A stretch of 64,000 bases of DNA. Source: Blastomussa wellsi (Eukaryota > Cnidaria > Anthozoa > Scleractinia > Plerogyridae). The position numbers and the translations under genes were made by a program. Positions 57,070 to 64,000 of this stretch are shown in pieces. A model generated the notes under the pieces. It saw nothing but the letters and a program-made list of their open reading frames with translations, searched no databases and was not told the origin of the DNA. Within the stretch, counting starts at the first letter, position 1; every line of letters begins with the position of its first letter. Location of the stretch: contig OX393574.1 of NCBI GenBank assembly GCA_947652115.1, positions 12,009,400 through 12,073,399 on the forward strand. The letters are read 5' to 3'.

Positions 57070-58439
57070 GTATAACGATATAATTTGGTTTTATCAACTG
57101 GGTTGATAATGTCAATTGGCCACCGTAAAGAGATTCAAGAGCTGACGTTTCGAGCGTTAGCCCTTCGTCGGAGCGAGTCTAGAGACAGTCTACTTCCGTT
57201 CACAGGTCGTTTAAATCCAATTAAAGAAAACAATCGGTATCGAGTCATTGCATGACAGCTATCCTATCACATGCTGCGAATCGTTTTCCCAAAACTGGAA
57301 AGTTACCTCTGATTGGTTTGTAGCCGTGAACTGAAGTGGACGTTCGTTTCAGCAGACGTCCGTGGGGAAGGAAAGCGTGACGAAGCCCAAAGGACGTCTG
57401 AACGGGAGGCTAGGGTAAAATAAGTAAGAAAATGACTTTAAAAGGAATCGAAAAAGGTTCGAGTTACCTTGTCATCAGTTTCGAGTTATTGGATCTAAAA
57501 TCTGGAAGTAAATGACTCAGTTAGTGGAATCGAAAGAAAGGTTCTAGTTGTCGAGGGTAAAGAAAATGATCTGAAAAGAAATCGGAAAAGGTTCGAGTTA
57601 CTGAGAGTATGATTGGAAGAAAATTACCTTGAGGGGAATGAGTTATCACGAGGTTCGATTCATCGAGGTTTCAGTTTGAAAGAAAATGATCTAAAAGGGA
57701 ACCGGAAAAGCTTCAAGTTAGCCGAGAGGTTCAAGTTAGCGGATTTCAACTTAATTTTCACACACACACTTTTCTCAAACAGGTTAATGTTATAATCAAT
57801 GGTAATATTCCTATATGTCAAATTTCTCATAAATTGCCTGTACCAGTATCTTTAGATTAACACTCTGCGGTTGCGCAAGCCAAGCGAATGATCACATCAG
57901 CGCCAAAAGTTTAACGGCCTTGATTCCCTTTTTAAGCTTCAAAAGGCTAAGGAAGAGACAGAAGAAGCTTACAATACAATTTCAGAGGTTGCTAAAAAAG
58001 AGGTGAGCAGTAATATTTTTGTGTGTGTCATGTGACATGTGAGTTGTATATGACCAGTCTTCTTGGCAACATTTGTTGAGTTTGTCACGCAACGCTTCTC
58101 CCCAACGTGACAACAGTGATCCAAATCGTCAAGGCGTGACACATCTACCCTCGACGTTTGTTTATGTCTGTTTTGCGTGGTCCTCTGCGTTCAAACGGTT
58201 TATATTTTTGTAAGCTATGGCTTTTCGAACTATCTTTTCACATTTTTTTACCAAACAGAGCCTCACTCAATGCTCATACCACTTTTTCTTCGTCTCTGCA
58301 GATGATTCGTTACAATGGGCAAAGGGTGTTGAGCCTGCAATCAAGTCTTATCCAGTACGCGGAATCGCGGTTAAAGAATGGAAGAGACACATACGCCATT
58401 TTAGCCAAACTATTGAATGACTTCAAAAAATCTTGTTAA
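46176..58439 (+). CDS. PX-BAR sorting nexin (SNX5/6/32-like)
   Basis: Fifteen coding exons join in frame to 372 residues: 46176-46178 (ATG only, inferred), 46248-46358, 47859-47969, 49109-49178, 49386-49446, 50315-50390, 51090-51173, 51679-51753, 52051-52081, 53619-53703, 54323-54362, 54471-54557, 56040-56129, 57946-58002 and 58302-58439. Residues about 14-143 form a PX domain: VKFTIQTNI, RQYEDLEWLYHCL (the RQHEDFxWL region of SNX5/6), then MPPLPPKP and a helical insertion before FLQLVIAHPAFSKDEDLQKFL. Residues about 160-372 look like a BAR domain, including LFRRTCKLVEFENATKALEK, equivalent to the YRRxxxLxDYENxNKALDK segment of SNX5/6. The family acts on endosomal tubules in ESCPE-1 retrieval with SNX1/2. 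The insertion is shorter than in vertebrate SNX5/6 and overall length is about 30 residues less, so the exact paralogue is uncertain. Introns carry many repeats. Confidence 0.85.
46755..46990 (-). mobile_element. tRNA-derived SINE, copy 6
   Basis: Antisense in nexin intron 2: TTCCTGGATGGGATGCTAGT, CCAGCATTAAATTCACTGGT, AGTGTCTTGCCCAAGAACAC, CGTCCGATCTAGAGTCCAGC and TAACCATTCACCCACATGCA, the reverse of the copy-4 order. B-box complement TTGAACCG is partly degraded. Confidence 0.75.
47208..47400. mobile_element. Foldback element in nexin intron 2
   Basis: Left arm: TTTTTTGACATGTTAGCCAA, TCAGAGAGCACGAATTTG, CCTGCCTCCTTG. Right arm, inverted: CAAGGAGGCGGGACAGCTC, AAATTTGGGCTCTCTGATTG, ACTTGTCGAAAAAA. 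Arms of about 70 bp, loop about 45 bp. The paired arms explain overlapping frames here. Confidence 0.7.
47427..47710 (+). mobile_element. tRNA-derived SINE, copy 7
   Basis: GAGGTGCAGTGGTCTAATGG (A box), ACGCTGGACTCCGGATTGGA, GGTTCGAGC (B box), then GCAAGACACTTTACTTTCAC, TTACTGCTGGGGGTAACCCT and GATGGACTAGCATCCCATCC. Sense orientation, well preserved, adjacent to the foldback. Confidence 0.8.
48222..48598. mobile_element. 377-bp MITE with G-rich ends in nexin intron 3
   Basis: GGAGGTACTCACATTATACA followed by TGATGGGAGG is mirrored by CCCCCCATCATGTATAATGC and GAGTACCCCCC. The interior contains several TTTTTTGGGT motifs in both halves. Long G/C runs at the ends resemble the 56253-56763 element. 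Confidence 0.65.
52487..52950. mobile_element. Foldback element with GAAAC-type subterminal repeats
   Basis: Left GCATGAACTAAAACCTGATG and right (complement GCATGTACTAACACCTGAAA) are inverted ends. Each is followed by about 120 bp of degenerate 10-11-bp repeats built on GAAAC/ACCAAAA (left) or TTTCG/TTTTGGTTG (right). About 190 bp of unrelated sequence lies between. It sits in the nexin intron after exon 9. Confidence 0.6.
53070..53310 (-). mobile_element. tRNA-derived SINE, copy 8
   Basis: Antisense: CAGCATTAAATTCACTGGTA, CCCATTTATACTCCTGG, GAGAGTAAAGTGTCCTGCCC, AACCTGGATTATTCGATC. An 18-base C run at about 53140 and a CTCC tract at 53070-53092 mark unstable points. Confidence 0.7.
53776..54017. 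mobile_element. Penelope-like termini, head-to-head pair with 13-bp duplication
   Basis: A full forward unit (53776-53935, ending TTCGTCGGAGCGAA) is followed at once by a truncated inverted copy (53937-54017, AAGGGCTAACACTCGAAACG...TTGATAAAACC). The pair is flanked by AAATAATCAGACA at 53763-53775 and 54018-54030. Variable-length duplications with partial inverted termini are typical of Penelope-like insertion. Located in the nexin intron after exon 10. Confidence 0.65.
54790..54985. repeat. Degenerate CCGAAGATTTCCGAAG repeats
   Basis: About ten loose copies of TCCGAAGA/TTCCGAAGT alternating with (T/A)ACCCGAAGT, with a period of about 24-27 bp. Related wording (CCAAAGATTTCC, AGATTTCCGAAG) occurs at 50575-50640 in an earlier intron of the same gene. 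Confidence 0.6.
55490..55780 (-). mobile_element. Penelope-like element 3' end: C-terminal ORF plus hammerhead-like motif
   Basis: The minus frame 55583-55774 reads VVKAGLKQRDLRQREEMRLI then FKFRTLDPLGINRDFSF, the pattern that follows the GIY-YIG endonuclease in Penelope-like proteins (a basic R-E-x(4)-I-x(2)-LRTLxPxGIN segment). Downstream on the same strand lies CTGAAGA-AGGCAGCACTGCC-GAAACGTC (55530-55557 reversed), matching a hammerhead ribozyme core with a short stem II. Reverse transcriptase and most of the endonuclease are absent. The 5' break coincides with insertion of the 55789-55945 repeat. Confidence 0.65.
55789..55945 (+). mobile_element. Penelope-like terminal repeat, copy C
   Basis: A 157-bp unit flanked by AGTGAAT at 55782-55788 and 55946-55952, a 7-bp target duplication. 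The left edge reads AGAGGGGTCAAG instead of GGGGGTAAG. It has inserted at or beside the broken 5' edge of the Penelope-like fragment 55490-55780. Confidence 0.65.
56253..56763. mobile_element. 511-bp MITE with AATAGGGTATC internal repeats
   Basis: Ends CCCCGGGGGGGGGGGTGTAC and GAGTACCCCCCCCCCCCGGG are inverted, with TGTGCCGCCCGATAGGGTAT near the left and CCCTGGGCGGCACACCCCTA near the right. TTAAATAGGGTATC occurs four or more times inside, in one orientation. Located in the nexin intron after exon 13. Confidence 0.7.
56953..57412. mobile_element. 460-bp TIR element with perfect 8-bp duplication
   Basis: TTAGCCTCCAACGCAGACGT and ACGTCTGAACGGGAGGCTA are inverted ends; arms of about 55 bp include TTTGGGCTTCGTCACGC. 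GGGTAAAA flanks both sides (56945-56952, 57413-57420). Eight-base duplications are typical of hAT-type elements. The unit at 57028-57182 is inserted inside it. Confidence 0.75.
57028..57182 (+). mobile_element. Penelope-like terminal repeat, copy D (nested)
   Basis: The standard unit, ending TTCGTCGGAGCGAG, inserted into the 56953-57412 MITE. AGACAG occurs at 57022-57027 and 57183-57188, a possible 6-bp target duplication. It is therefore younger than the MITE. Confidence 0.65.
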
Positions 58440-59030
58440 TTCACTAGATAAATCAAATTGAAGGCCCACATGTTGTAGGCATTTATAATTTTTTTATAAT
58501 ATCACTTTTTCAATGAAATGCTAAATTTTGGATAAATGCGGATGATACGAAATGTTTTCGAAGGGCATGAAGTGAATGCAAAATGAGTATCTGACGAAGT
58601 GTCATTTCGTGCATTAGCGAATGGAACTGCAGTCTTGGACAAATCAGACTTTTTGGGCAGCAAGGGAAATTTGGGCAAGGTAACTTGGTAGAATTTTTTT
58701 GCCCTCATGGGTGGGGCGGGGGGCAAAATCGCCCGAACGCCTATGGTCTCTTCAATAGTCTTTTAGTAGTTTAGAGTAATAGCAATTTCAAGAGATTACA
58801 TACAAGCAAGAAATATAAGAATATTGCAATTGAAAATAGCCTGAGGAAACCCAAGGTTATGTACAATTATCTAAAACAATTAAGTCTTTATTCAAATTCA
58901 AAAATATCGATCTACTGTATGATAAAGTGAAAGTTTCCAGTGGTCGTTTGTCATAATGGTATGCAGTCTCTAACTAAGTTAGGTTAACTGTCTAAATCTT
59001 TTCTATTGAAAATATTACGTGTGCACGAAT

Positions 59031-59036
59031 AATAAA
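59031..59036 (+). terminator. Candidate polyadenylation signal of the nexin gene
   Basis: AATAAA about 590 bases after the stop, the first canonical hexamer seen before the transposon at 59342. The 3' flank between is AT-rich and otherwise featureless. Confidence 0.4.
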
Positions 59037-59341
59037 TGAATTTCTCTTGTACTACCATTTTCTTGGTAGTTCAGATAGCAATATATAAATGACTATATGC
59101 AATGTTTTGTCAAATCGAAAGCTGTCTAATAACATGGATTCTAAATGTGAGATATTGTGCCATTTATTTTGAAGGAAAACTGTTTGTGTACGTCTTGTTT
59201 AGTTTTCAAACCCTTGAGTTGTCTCACAGTGAATAACATTATTTTTTTTACAAATCTGCATTGATTTTGAAAATAAAAAAAACTCCCTTCATATAACGTC
59301 AATGTTTTGCCATGGAAACAACTTGGACAAGTAAACCTTAA

Positions 59342-60138
59342 CGTGCTACTGCGATCAATTTTTTACACCTTGCTTTTTGAAGGGATTCGTGCAGCGCCTC
59401 ATGTGAGATTAAAAATGCCGTTTTCCGTTTTCAAATATCTGTACTAGTTCCAGAGATATTCAAGTTTAAAAAATTGGTAAAATATGCAAATTAGGAGACT
59501 GATGACGTCATCTACTCAACCCAATTTTATAGCAAGTAAAAAAATAGGGCTATCTCGGTCAGGTTTCTACAGAGACAGTTAAAATTTCGCACAGTAATAG
59601 TTTGTCAGGTGACACACCTATGGTTGTAACTTAATCTTGTTTCCATGGCAACATACCCTTTTCCAGTCCCCTCGAATCTGTTTTCAGTATTTGAGTGATT
59701 TTTAGCCCAGAAAAATTAAACCGGGCCAAAGAATCCACCTAACACATAAATATGCTTGTGAAATCATGTAGATCCGGAGTCATTGAGAAATATCAAAATT
59801 GACGGCCACAAATGGCCAGAATAGTCTTAAACATTGGGGAGGTCTGGGACCCAGCATATTGTCATGGTAACATAATCGTTAATCGCATATTGCACAACTT
59901 ACCTAGTAGAGTCATGATGCAAAGAATCAAACATTTCTGATACAAACTGGGTGAGGTATTTTTACTTCATTTATTTGAGTCTATTACTAATTTGCATATT
60001 TAAAAACTTGAATATCTCTGTAACGAAAAAAGGTATTTCAAAAAAGTAAACGGCAATTTTCTTCTCATGCAGACTACTGTTTAATGCTTTAAATGGCTTA
60101 GTTTGGAGACATCCAAATCTCATCATAGTAGCACTTTT
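59342..60138. mobile_element. About 800-bp TIR element, AGTGCTACTGYGAT family
   Basis: Ends CGTGCTACTGCGATCA and ATCATAGTAGCACTTTTT are inverted. Similarity between the arms recurs through the GAGATATTCAAGTTT block and ATATGCAAATTAG on the left (complements near 59985-60020 on the right). No transposase is visible. A lone left-end relative lies at 15370-15600. Confidence 0.5.
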
Positions 60139-60733
60139 TGTTGATCTTTCAGTCGGGGGACTGAGCCCGCGGTGTGGATCCCTGAAGTTGCTAAGCCACA
60201 TGACGTGTTTGCTCGCGCGATTATTTTCGGTGTGTTCGCGAGGTCTCGTGCTAGTTTTTGATTGGATAAAATTTGTCGGAACCTTCTTGAGTGCTGCAAC
60301 GAAGATTTGCTTAACTGTCACTTGTTCCCCCGACTGCTTTTAAGGCAAACAACTTTAATGTGTTAAAAGTACTCTCTAAAATATTTCTTTATATATTCAA
60401 GTCAAATTAGGAAGGTAAACAATTCTATTTTTCAGTGGGTTATTAAACACATATTAAAGAAATAAAGTTGTTTAGAGCCACCTTAAATGCTTCTGACGTG
60501 AACCTGATTGCGGTGACATCAGCATCCACCAATAGGCTTCAAGAATTTTTTTTCGTGGAAATTTTCAAATACATTTGCGCTTAAAACTGCAGAAATACAC
60601 TTCGCGTACTTTAAAACTCTGGTCCTCCAAAGAGAGCACAGTCATGCATTACAACTACCACTGCTAGGTCACGTGACTGAAGACAGGTAGCCACGTCACA
60701 TGAGCAAGCTTGCCTGTGTTTCCGTTCAACCTC

Positions 60734-60975
60734 CATTCTCGTCCCCATAGGCCGCGATCCTTTTGGTCAGCACCAAGAATCGCGACCTCTGGCCCTAACC
60801 AAATTGTGAGCATGCGTAGAAAACACGTTTTGTAGCTTTCAGCCAATCAGACGACTTTGTGCATGCGCAGAGTAACGGGTAGTCCGTGATTCGCGGACTT
60901 CCGGTGTTGAACCTTCCCAGAGGTCGTGATTCTTGGTGCTGACCAAAAGGATCGAGGCCTCTGGGAACGAGAATT
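60734..60975. mobile_element. 242-bp MITE with 9-bp duplication, copy 2
   Basis: The ends CATTCTCGTCCCCATAG and CTCTGGGAACGAGAATT are flanked by an exact 9-bp duplication TTCAACCTC (60725-60733 and 60976-60984). The body matches 19034-19277 over most of its length. Confidence 0.8.
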
Positions 60976-61472
60976 TTCAACCTCGCGAAAGACGACACTC
61001 AAGAAACATGCGCAGAAAAGCTCGTCCCGTGCCCCTCCGAGAAAGTCTACGTTCGTTGAAATTCAGCGGTTTTGCTGTTCTATCACTGCCCCCACCCTGT
61101 TAGCCTTTTGTAATTAACAACCTAAGAAATGGATTTTAAAGGGCCTTTGACAATTTTCTGTGCATGTTTGACGATTCAATTTCTGTTTCGACGGACCAAA
61201 AATCCTTTTCTATCGACCTTGTGAGGGCTTGCGAAAGCTGTAAGAATTGAGGCCGTAAAGGATTATTTGGTGACTTTCCTGTCCGAAAAAATTACACAAT
61301 GCCGGAATGTGTGAGCATTAAACGGGTATACAAACGCGCAGAAATTGCATTTAAAAAAACGCTTCTTGAAACTTTTACCATTCAACCTTGTACGCTCGTT
61401 GTAGGAGCGCGTAATGAATAATACGATTATGCAATCTACCATTTCACCTGAACACCAGCTAGCCTGCGTATC

Positions 61473-61626
61473 AGGCGCATGAAAGGGTAGGAGGGGGGCT
61501 GGTGAATCGGGAGAAAAACGTGGCGGAGGGGGACTGGGGGAGCTCCTTTCCTTCCCCAGTCCCCCTCCGCCACGTCCGCCACGTTTTCTCCCGATTCACC
61601 AGCCCCCTCCCACCCTTTTACGCGCC
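61473..61626. mobile_element. Foldback element with G-rich arms
   Basis: GGCGCATGAAAGGGTAGG, GGCTGGTGAATCGGGAGAAA and CGTGGCGGAGGGGGACTGGG are mirrored by CCCAGTCCCCCTCCGCCACG, TTTTCTCCCGATTCACCAGC and CCCACCCTTTTACGCGCC. Arms about 70 bp; CGCCACGTC is duplicated in the right arm only. Confidence 0.75.
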
Positions 61627-61904
61627 TTCTTCGAACTGCTGCTGCCGAACCCTGAACGTTTTGCGCGAAAAATTTCGATAATTTTCGAAACTGGGGGCTG
61701 CAGTCCCCTTCGACCCCCCCGGCCGTACACCTGCGATACATGCAGATGGAGACTTCGCAATGTAAAAACAACATGTCAGCATTATTATGAAATTTCAAAA
61801 ACACTGCGATAAATAAAATAAGGGATTTTAGAAAGGGTTTTACGTAATCAAGGCGTTTTAGAAATTTTTACAACTACAGTTGTAAAAAATTGACCCGAGT
61901 CTAA

Positions 61905-62086
61905 CTAGCCTGCAGAGCAGGCGGTTTTTGTTGGGTGGAATGTTTCGAAAACAGCGATCACGAAGTTTTGAGCGCGCGAACACTGGGGAGAGCAAAAAAA
62001 AAGGGGGAGGGGGAGGGGCGGAGGTTACATCGCGATCGCTGTTTTCGAAGTATTCCCCGCACAAAAACCGCCTGCTTTGCAGGCTA
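61905..62086. mobile_element. 182-bp MITE with perfect 8-bp duplication (hAT-like)
   Basis: CTAGCCTGCAGAGCAGGCGG TTTTTG at the left is mirrored by CAAAAACCGCCTGCTTTGC AGGCTA at the right. GAGTCTAA flanks both sides (61897-61904, 62087-62094). Inner arms carry AAAACAGCGATC(A/G)CG. The fragment CTAGCCTGCGTATCAGGCG at 61459-61477 begins like the same family. Confidence 0.75.
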
Positions 62087-62094
62087 GAGTCTAA

Positions 62095-63376
62095 CCAACT
62101 CTACCGGGTTAACTTCACAGAAATTGAAATAAAAGTCGTCCTTATTTTCAGCAGGGCAGGTGTTTCACGACAGACAGCCCGTCAACATTCTAATTAAAAT
62201 GTGTTTGGAAGCGTTTCTAGTGCGTTGACTTTGGATTAACTTTAAGCTTTTAAGGAAAACTGTTAATAAATAAATGCAAATTATGTATTTGAGTTCAGTC
62301 CAAGTCCCGTTTGCATAATTATCAATACTTTTCAAAACTAAGTACCAAACTTCTTGGACCATATATAGCCTAACGTATGTGTACATAGTATTTTCAGAAT
62401 GTTGTTTCTACTAACGAAAACGAAATCATTTTTCTTGGTAAAATTATGAAAAAAAGTTTTAAAACGAGGTTTATGTAATCGACTATGCCTTTATGTGAGT
62501 AAACATAGTAAAAATAACTGAAATGTAACTGACATTATAGAAATTAACATAGCATTCAATTTAAACAATACGCTGTTTACATGCGTGTAGCGTAAAAAGA
62601 AAGGCTTTCAAAATGAATGATCCTTCCGGCTTTGGTGAAAGTTGTTAAATTGTTGAAGCTTCTTTTCAGCGAGAAACTAGCTCAGCCAAATATGTGTGAG
62701 TATTACACGTCTTCATTTTTTTTTCTGTTAATTGTCATTAATAGCCGTTCAGAGAGCGCGATTCAGCTAACTCTTATAAAACCCAGCGTTTTTACGACCT
62801 TAAATTTTTCGTTTTATAATGATGGGCCTCTAACATGCTCGTAAACTAAGAAAATTGAAGAGAGTGTAATTCACTAAATTATTGCTTCTCTTCCGTTTGG
62901 AAATTTCATATGATTGTGTTTGTCTTCACTGACCTAAGCCTTTCACTAATCTACAAATTGTTTTTTTTAGTAGTTTTGAATCTTACTCGTTCTCCAAGGC
63001 GCAGTTTGTTAATTACATTTCTGGCTTTCACCTTCCTATGGACTAATCTTGGTAAGTTAGAATCATTGAATTAAAAATATTTGTTCCTTGGGTTAAGAAT
63101 GGCCCCTTCAGTGGTGCTTCAGTACCATTTACACAAACCGTCCGGTTGGAAATTTCACCCGTTAAACATTAATTCGTAACTGATCTTGCTTTTACAGAAG
63201 AAGGAAATGGTTTAAAGCGTATCCAAATCCACTGAGAAGATTGAAAGAAATCCAAAACGTTTTTACCCCAATAACCGGTCCATAAATTGCAAAATGTTCC
63301 AAACAGAATGATGCGAACCATTTAATTTTACAACCGGAATTTTCAGTTTTTCCGTTTAAATGGAAACAGCTCGGTC
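62095..63376. other. Gene-free AT-rich stretch
   Basis: No paired splice sites around an open frame, no TIR pair and no tRNA-like boxes were seen. The few frames present are under 95 codons and lack recognisable domains. Confidence 0.45.
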
Positions 63377-63932
63377 AAGTGCCCATAATGTCAAAATTAG
63401 TTTTTCGCTCATCTAATTCTACATTTCACCTAATGAACTTCTGCGAAAAAATTTTTCGATTTGGATTAAACGCAATTTTTTTATAATTTTTTAAAGACAT
63501 TCAAATTTGCGCCATTTTGGTCCACCATTCGCACCAGTTTTCCTCGGTTTGAAGTGAGTCGTGACGTAGGTTCAGGAACACGTGATTTGGGTCGTGACTT
63601 ATCTGACTTGAAAACAAGTGAGAATTTTGCTTCATAGTTGTCTCCATTTAGGACACGTAATAAAGCTTACCAATATCATAAACGACCCGCACACGACCTG
63701 TGTATTTTTTCACTAAAGGTCAAGGAAGGTTCCTGAACCTACGTCACAGATATCAGTCACGTGGTCATTTTGAGCACGTTACTCTTGTGATCAGCGGCAG
63801 GGGTCGACCGCAAGAAAATAGAATTTTGAACTTTGTAAAAATTCGTAAAAAAAATGCGTTTTATCCAAATCGAAAAATTTTTTGGCAGAAGTTCATTTGG
63901 TGAAATGTAGAATTATGGCATTATGGGCACTT
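63377..63932. mobile_element. 556-bp foldback element with AAGTGCCCATAATG ends
   Basis: Left arm: AAGTGCCCATAATG, AATTCTACATTTCACC, ATGAACTTCTGC, TTTTTCGATTTGGAT. The right arm mirrors each block and ends CATTATGGGCACTT. Arms of about 115 bp. A second inner pair, GTGACGTAGGTTCAGGAAC (63560s) and GTTCCTGAACCTACGTCAC (63730s), gives a two-level hairpin. Confidence 0.7.
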
Positions 63933-64000
63933 TAAAGGTAGCGGCTTTCTGACCGCATTTCGGCTTGTAGCCTTATCTAATCTTATCGAACGAAGTTGAC

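Larger units (their letters stand above)
56815..57790 (+). repeat. Degenerate tandem repeat (about 80-100 bp), split by a MITE
   Basis: Repeats of AAGAAAATGA(C/T)(T/C)T, GGAATCG(A/G)AAAAGGTTC and GAGTTAYCGAGG run 56815-56952 and 57413-57790. At least six diverged units are visible. The last part degenerates to short GGTTCAAGTTAGC(C/G)GA units. The TIR element at 56953-57412 interrupts the array. Confidence 0.6.

Noticed and set aside
1..64000. Prokaryotic-type systems (CRISPR, operons, defence islands)
   Set aside because: No spaced direct-repeat array or compact gene clusters. Introns, SINEs and metazoan gene families show the DNA is animal.

Overview
The window is nuclear DNA from a metazoan, most likely an anthozoan cnidarian (stony coral or sea anemone). 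It has AT-rich sequence, short exons with GT/AG borders, tRNA-derived SINEs, many small foldback DNA elements and Penelope-like retroelement remnants, plus one 200-base assembly gap (11301-11500). The taxon is inferred from gene and repeat style. No bacterial operons, CRISPR arrays or phage genes are present.

Layout. 1-4 kb is intergenic and dense in palindromes and foldback elements. 4.36-4.78 kb holds the 3' half of a class A GPCR gene (+), an inverted partial copy of the intact single-exon GPCR at 7.06-8.10 kb (-), which has its own TATA and CCAAT boxes. 8.2-22 kb is mostly repeats: foldback elements, a 94/85-bp minisatellite (11.5-12.57 kb), SINEs, a 1,033-bp TA-flanked element, and a weakly supported set of coiled-coil exons on the minus strand (14.5-19.4 kb). 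22.1-30.5 kb carries a complete 8-exon mitochondrial phosphate carrier gene (SLC25A3 type, 359 aa). 31.8-41.6 kb is a gene-free and strikingly repeat-poor stretch leading to a two-exon FEZF-type zinc-finger gene (41.6-42.9 kb), whose first exon encodes a SNAG repressor motif. 46.2-58.4 kb carries a 15-exon PX-BAR sorting nexin gene (SNX5/6/32-like, 372 aa) whose introns are full of SINEs, Penelope-like termini and MITEs. 58.4-64 kb is intergenic with further TIR and foldback elements.

The genes belong to unrelated pathways: mitochondrial phosphate import, transcriptional repression in neural or endoderm patterning, endosomal retrieval, and an orphan receptor. They are ordinary neighbours, not a cluster. 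The exon structures below were assembled by joining GT/AG borders that keep frame. They are strong for SLC25A3 and the nexin, except the nexin's first exon, which is inferred. The observations most worth a second look are the SNAG-plus-FEZF architecture, the repeat-depleted flank of that gene, a shared hammerhead-like core in two Penelope-like termini, and layered transposon insertions with clear target-site duplications.
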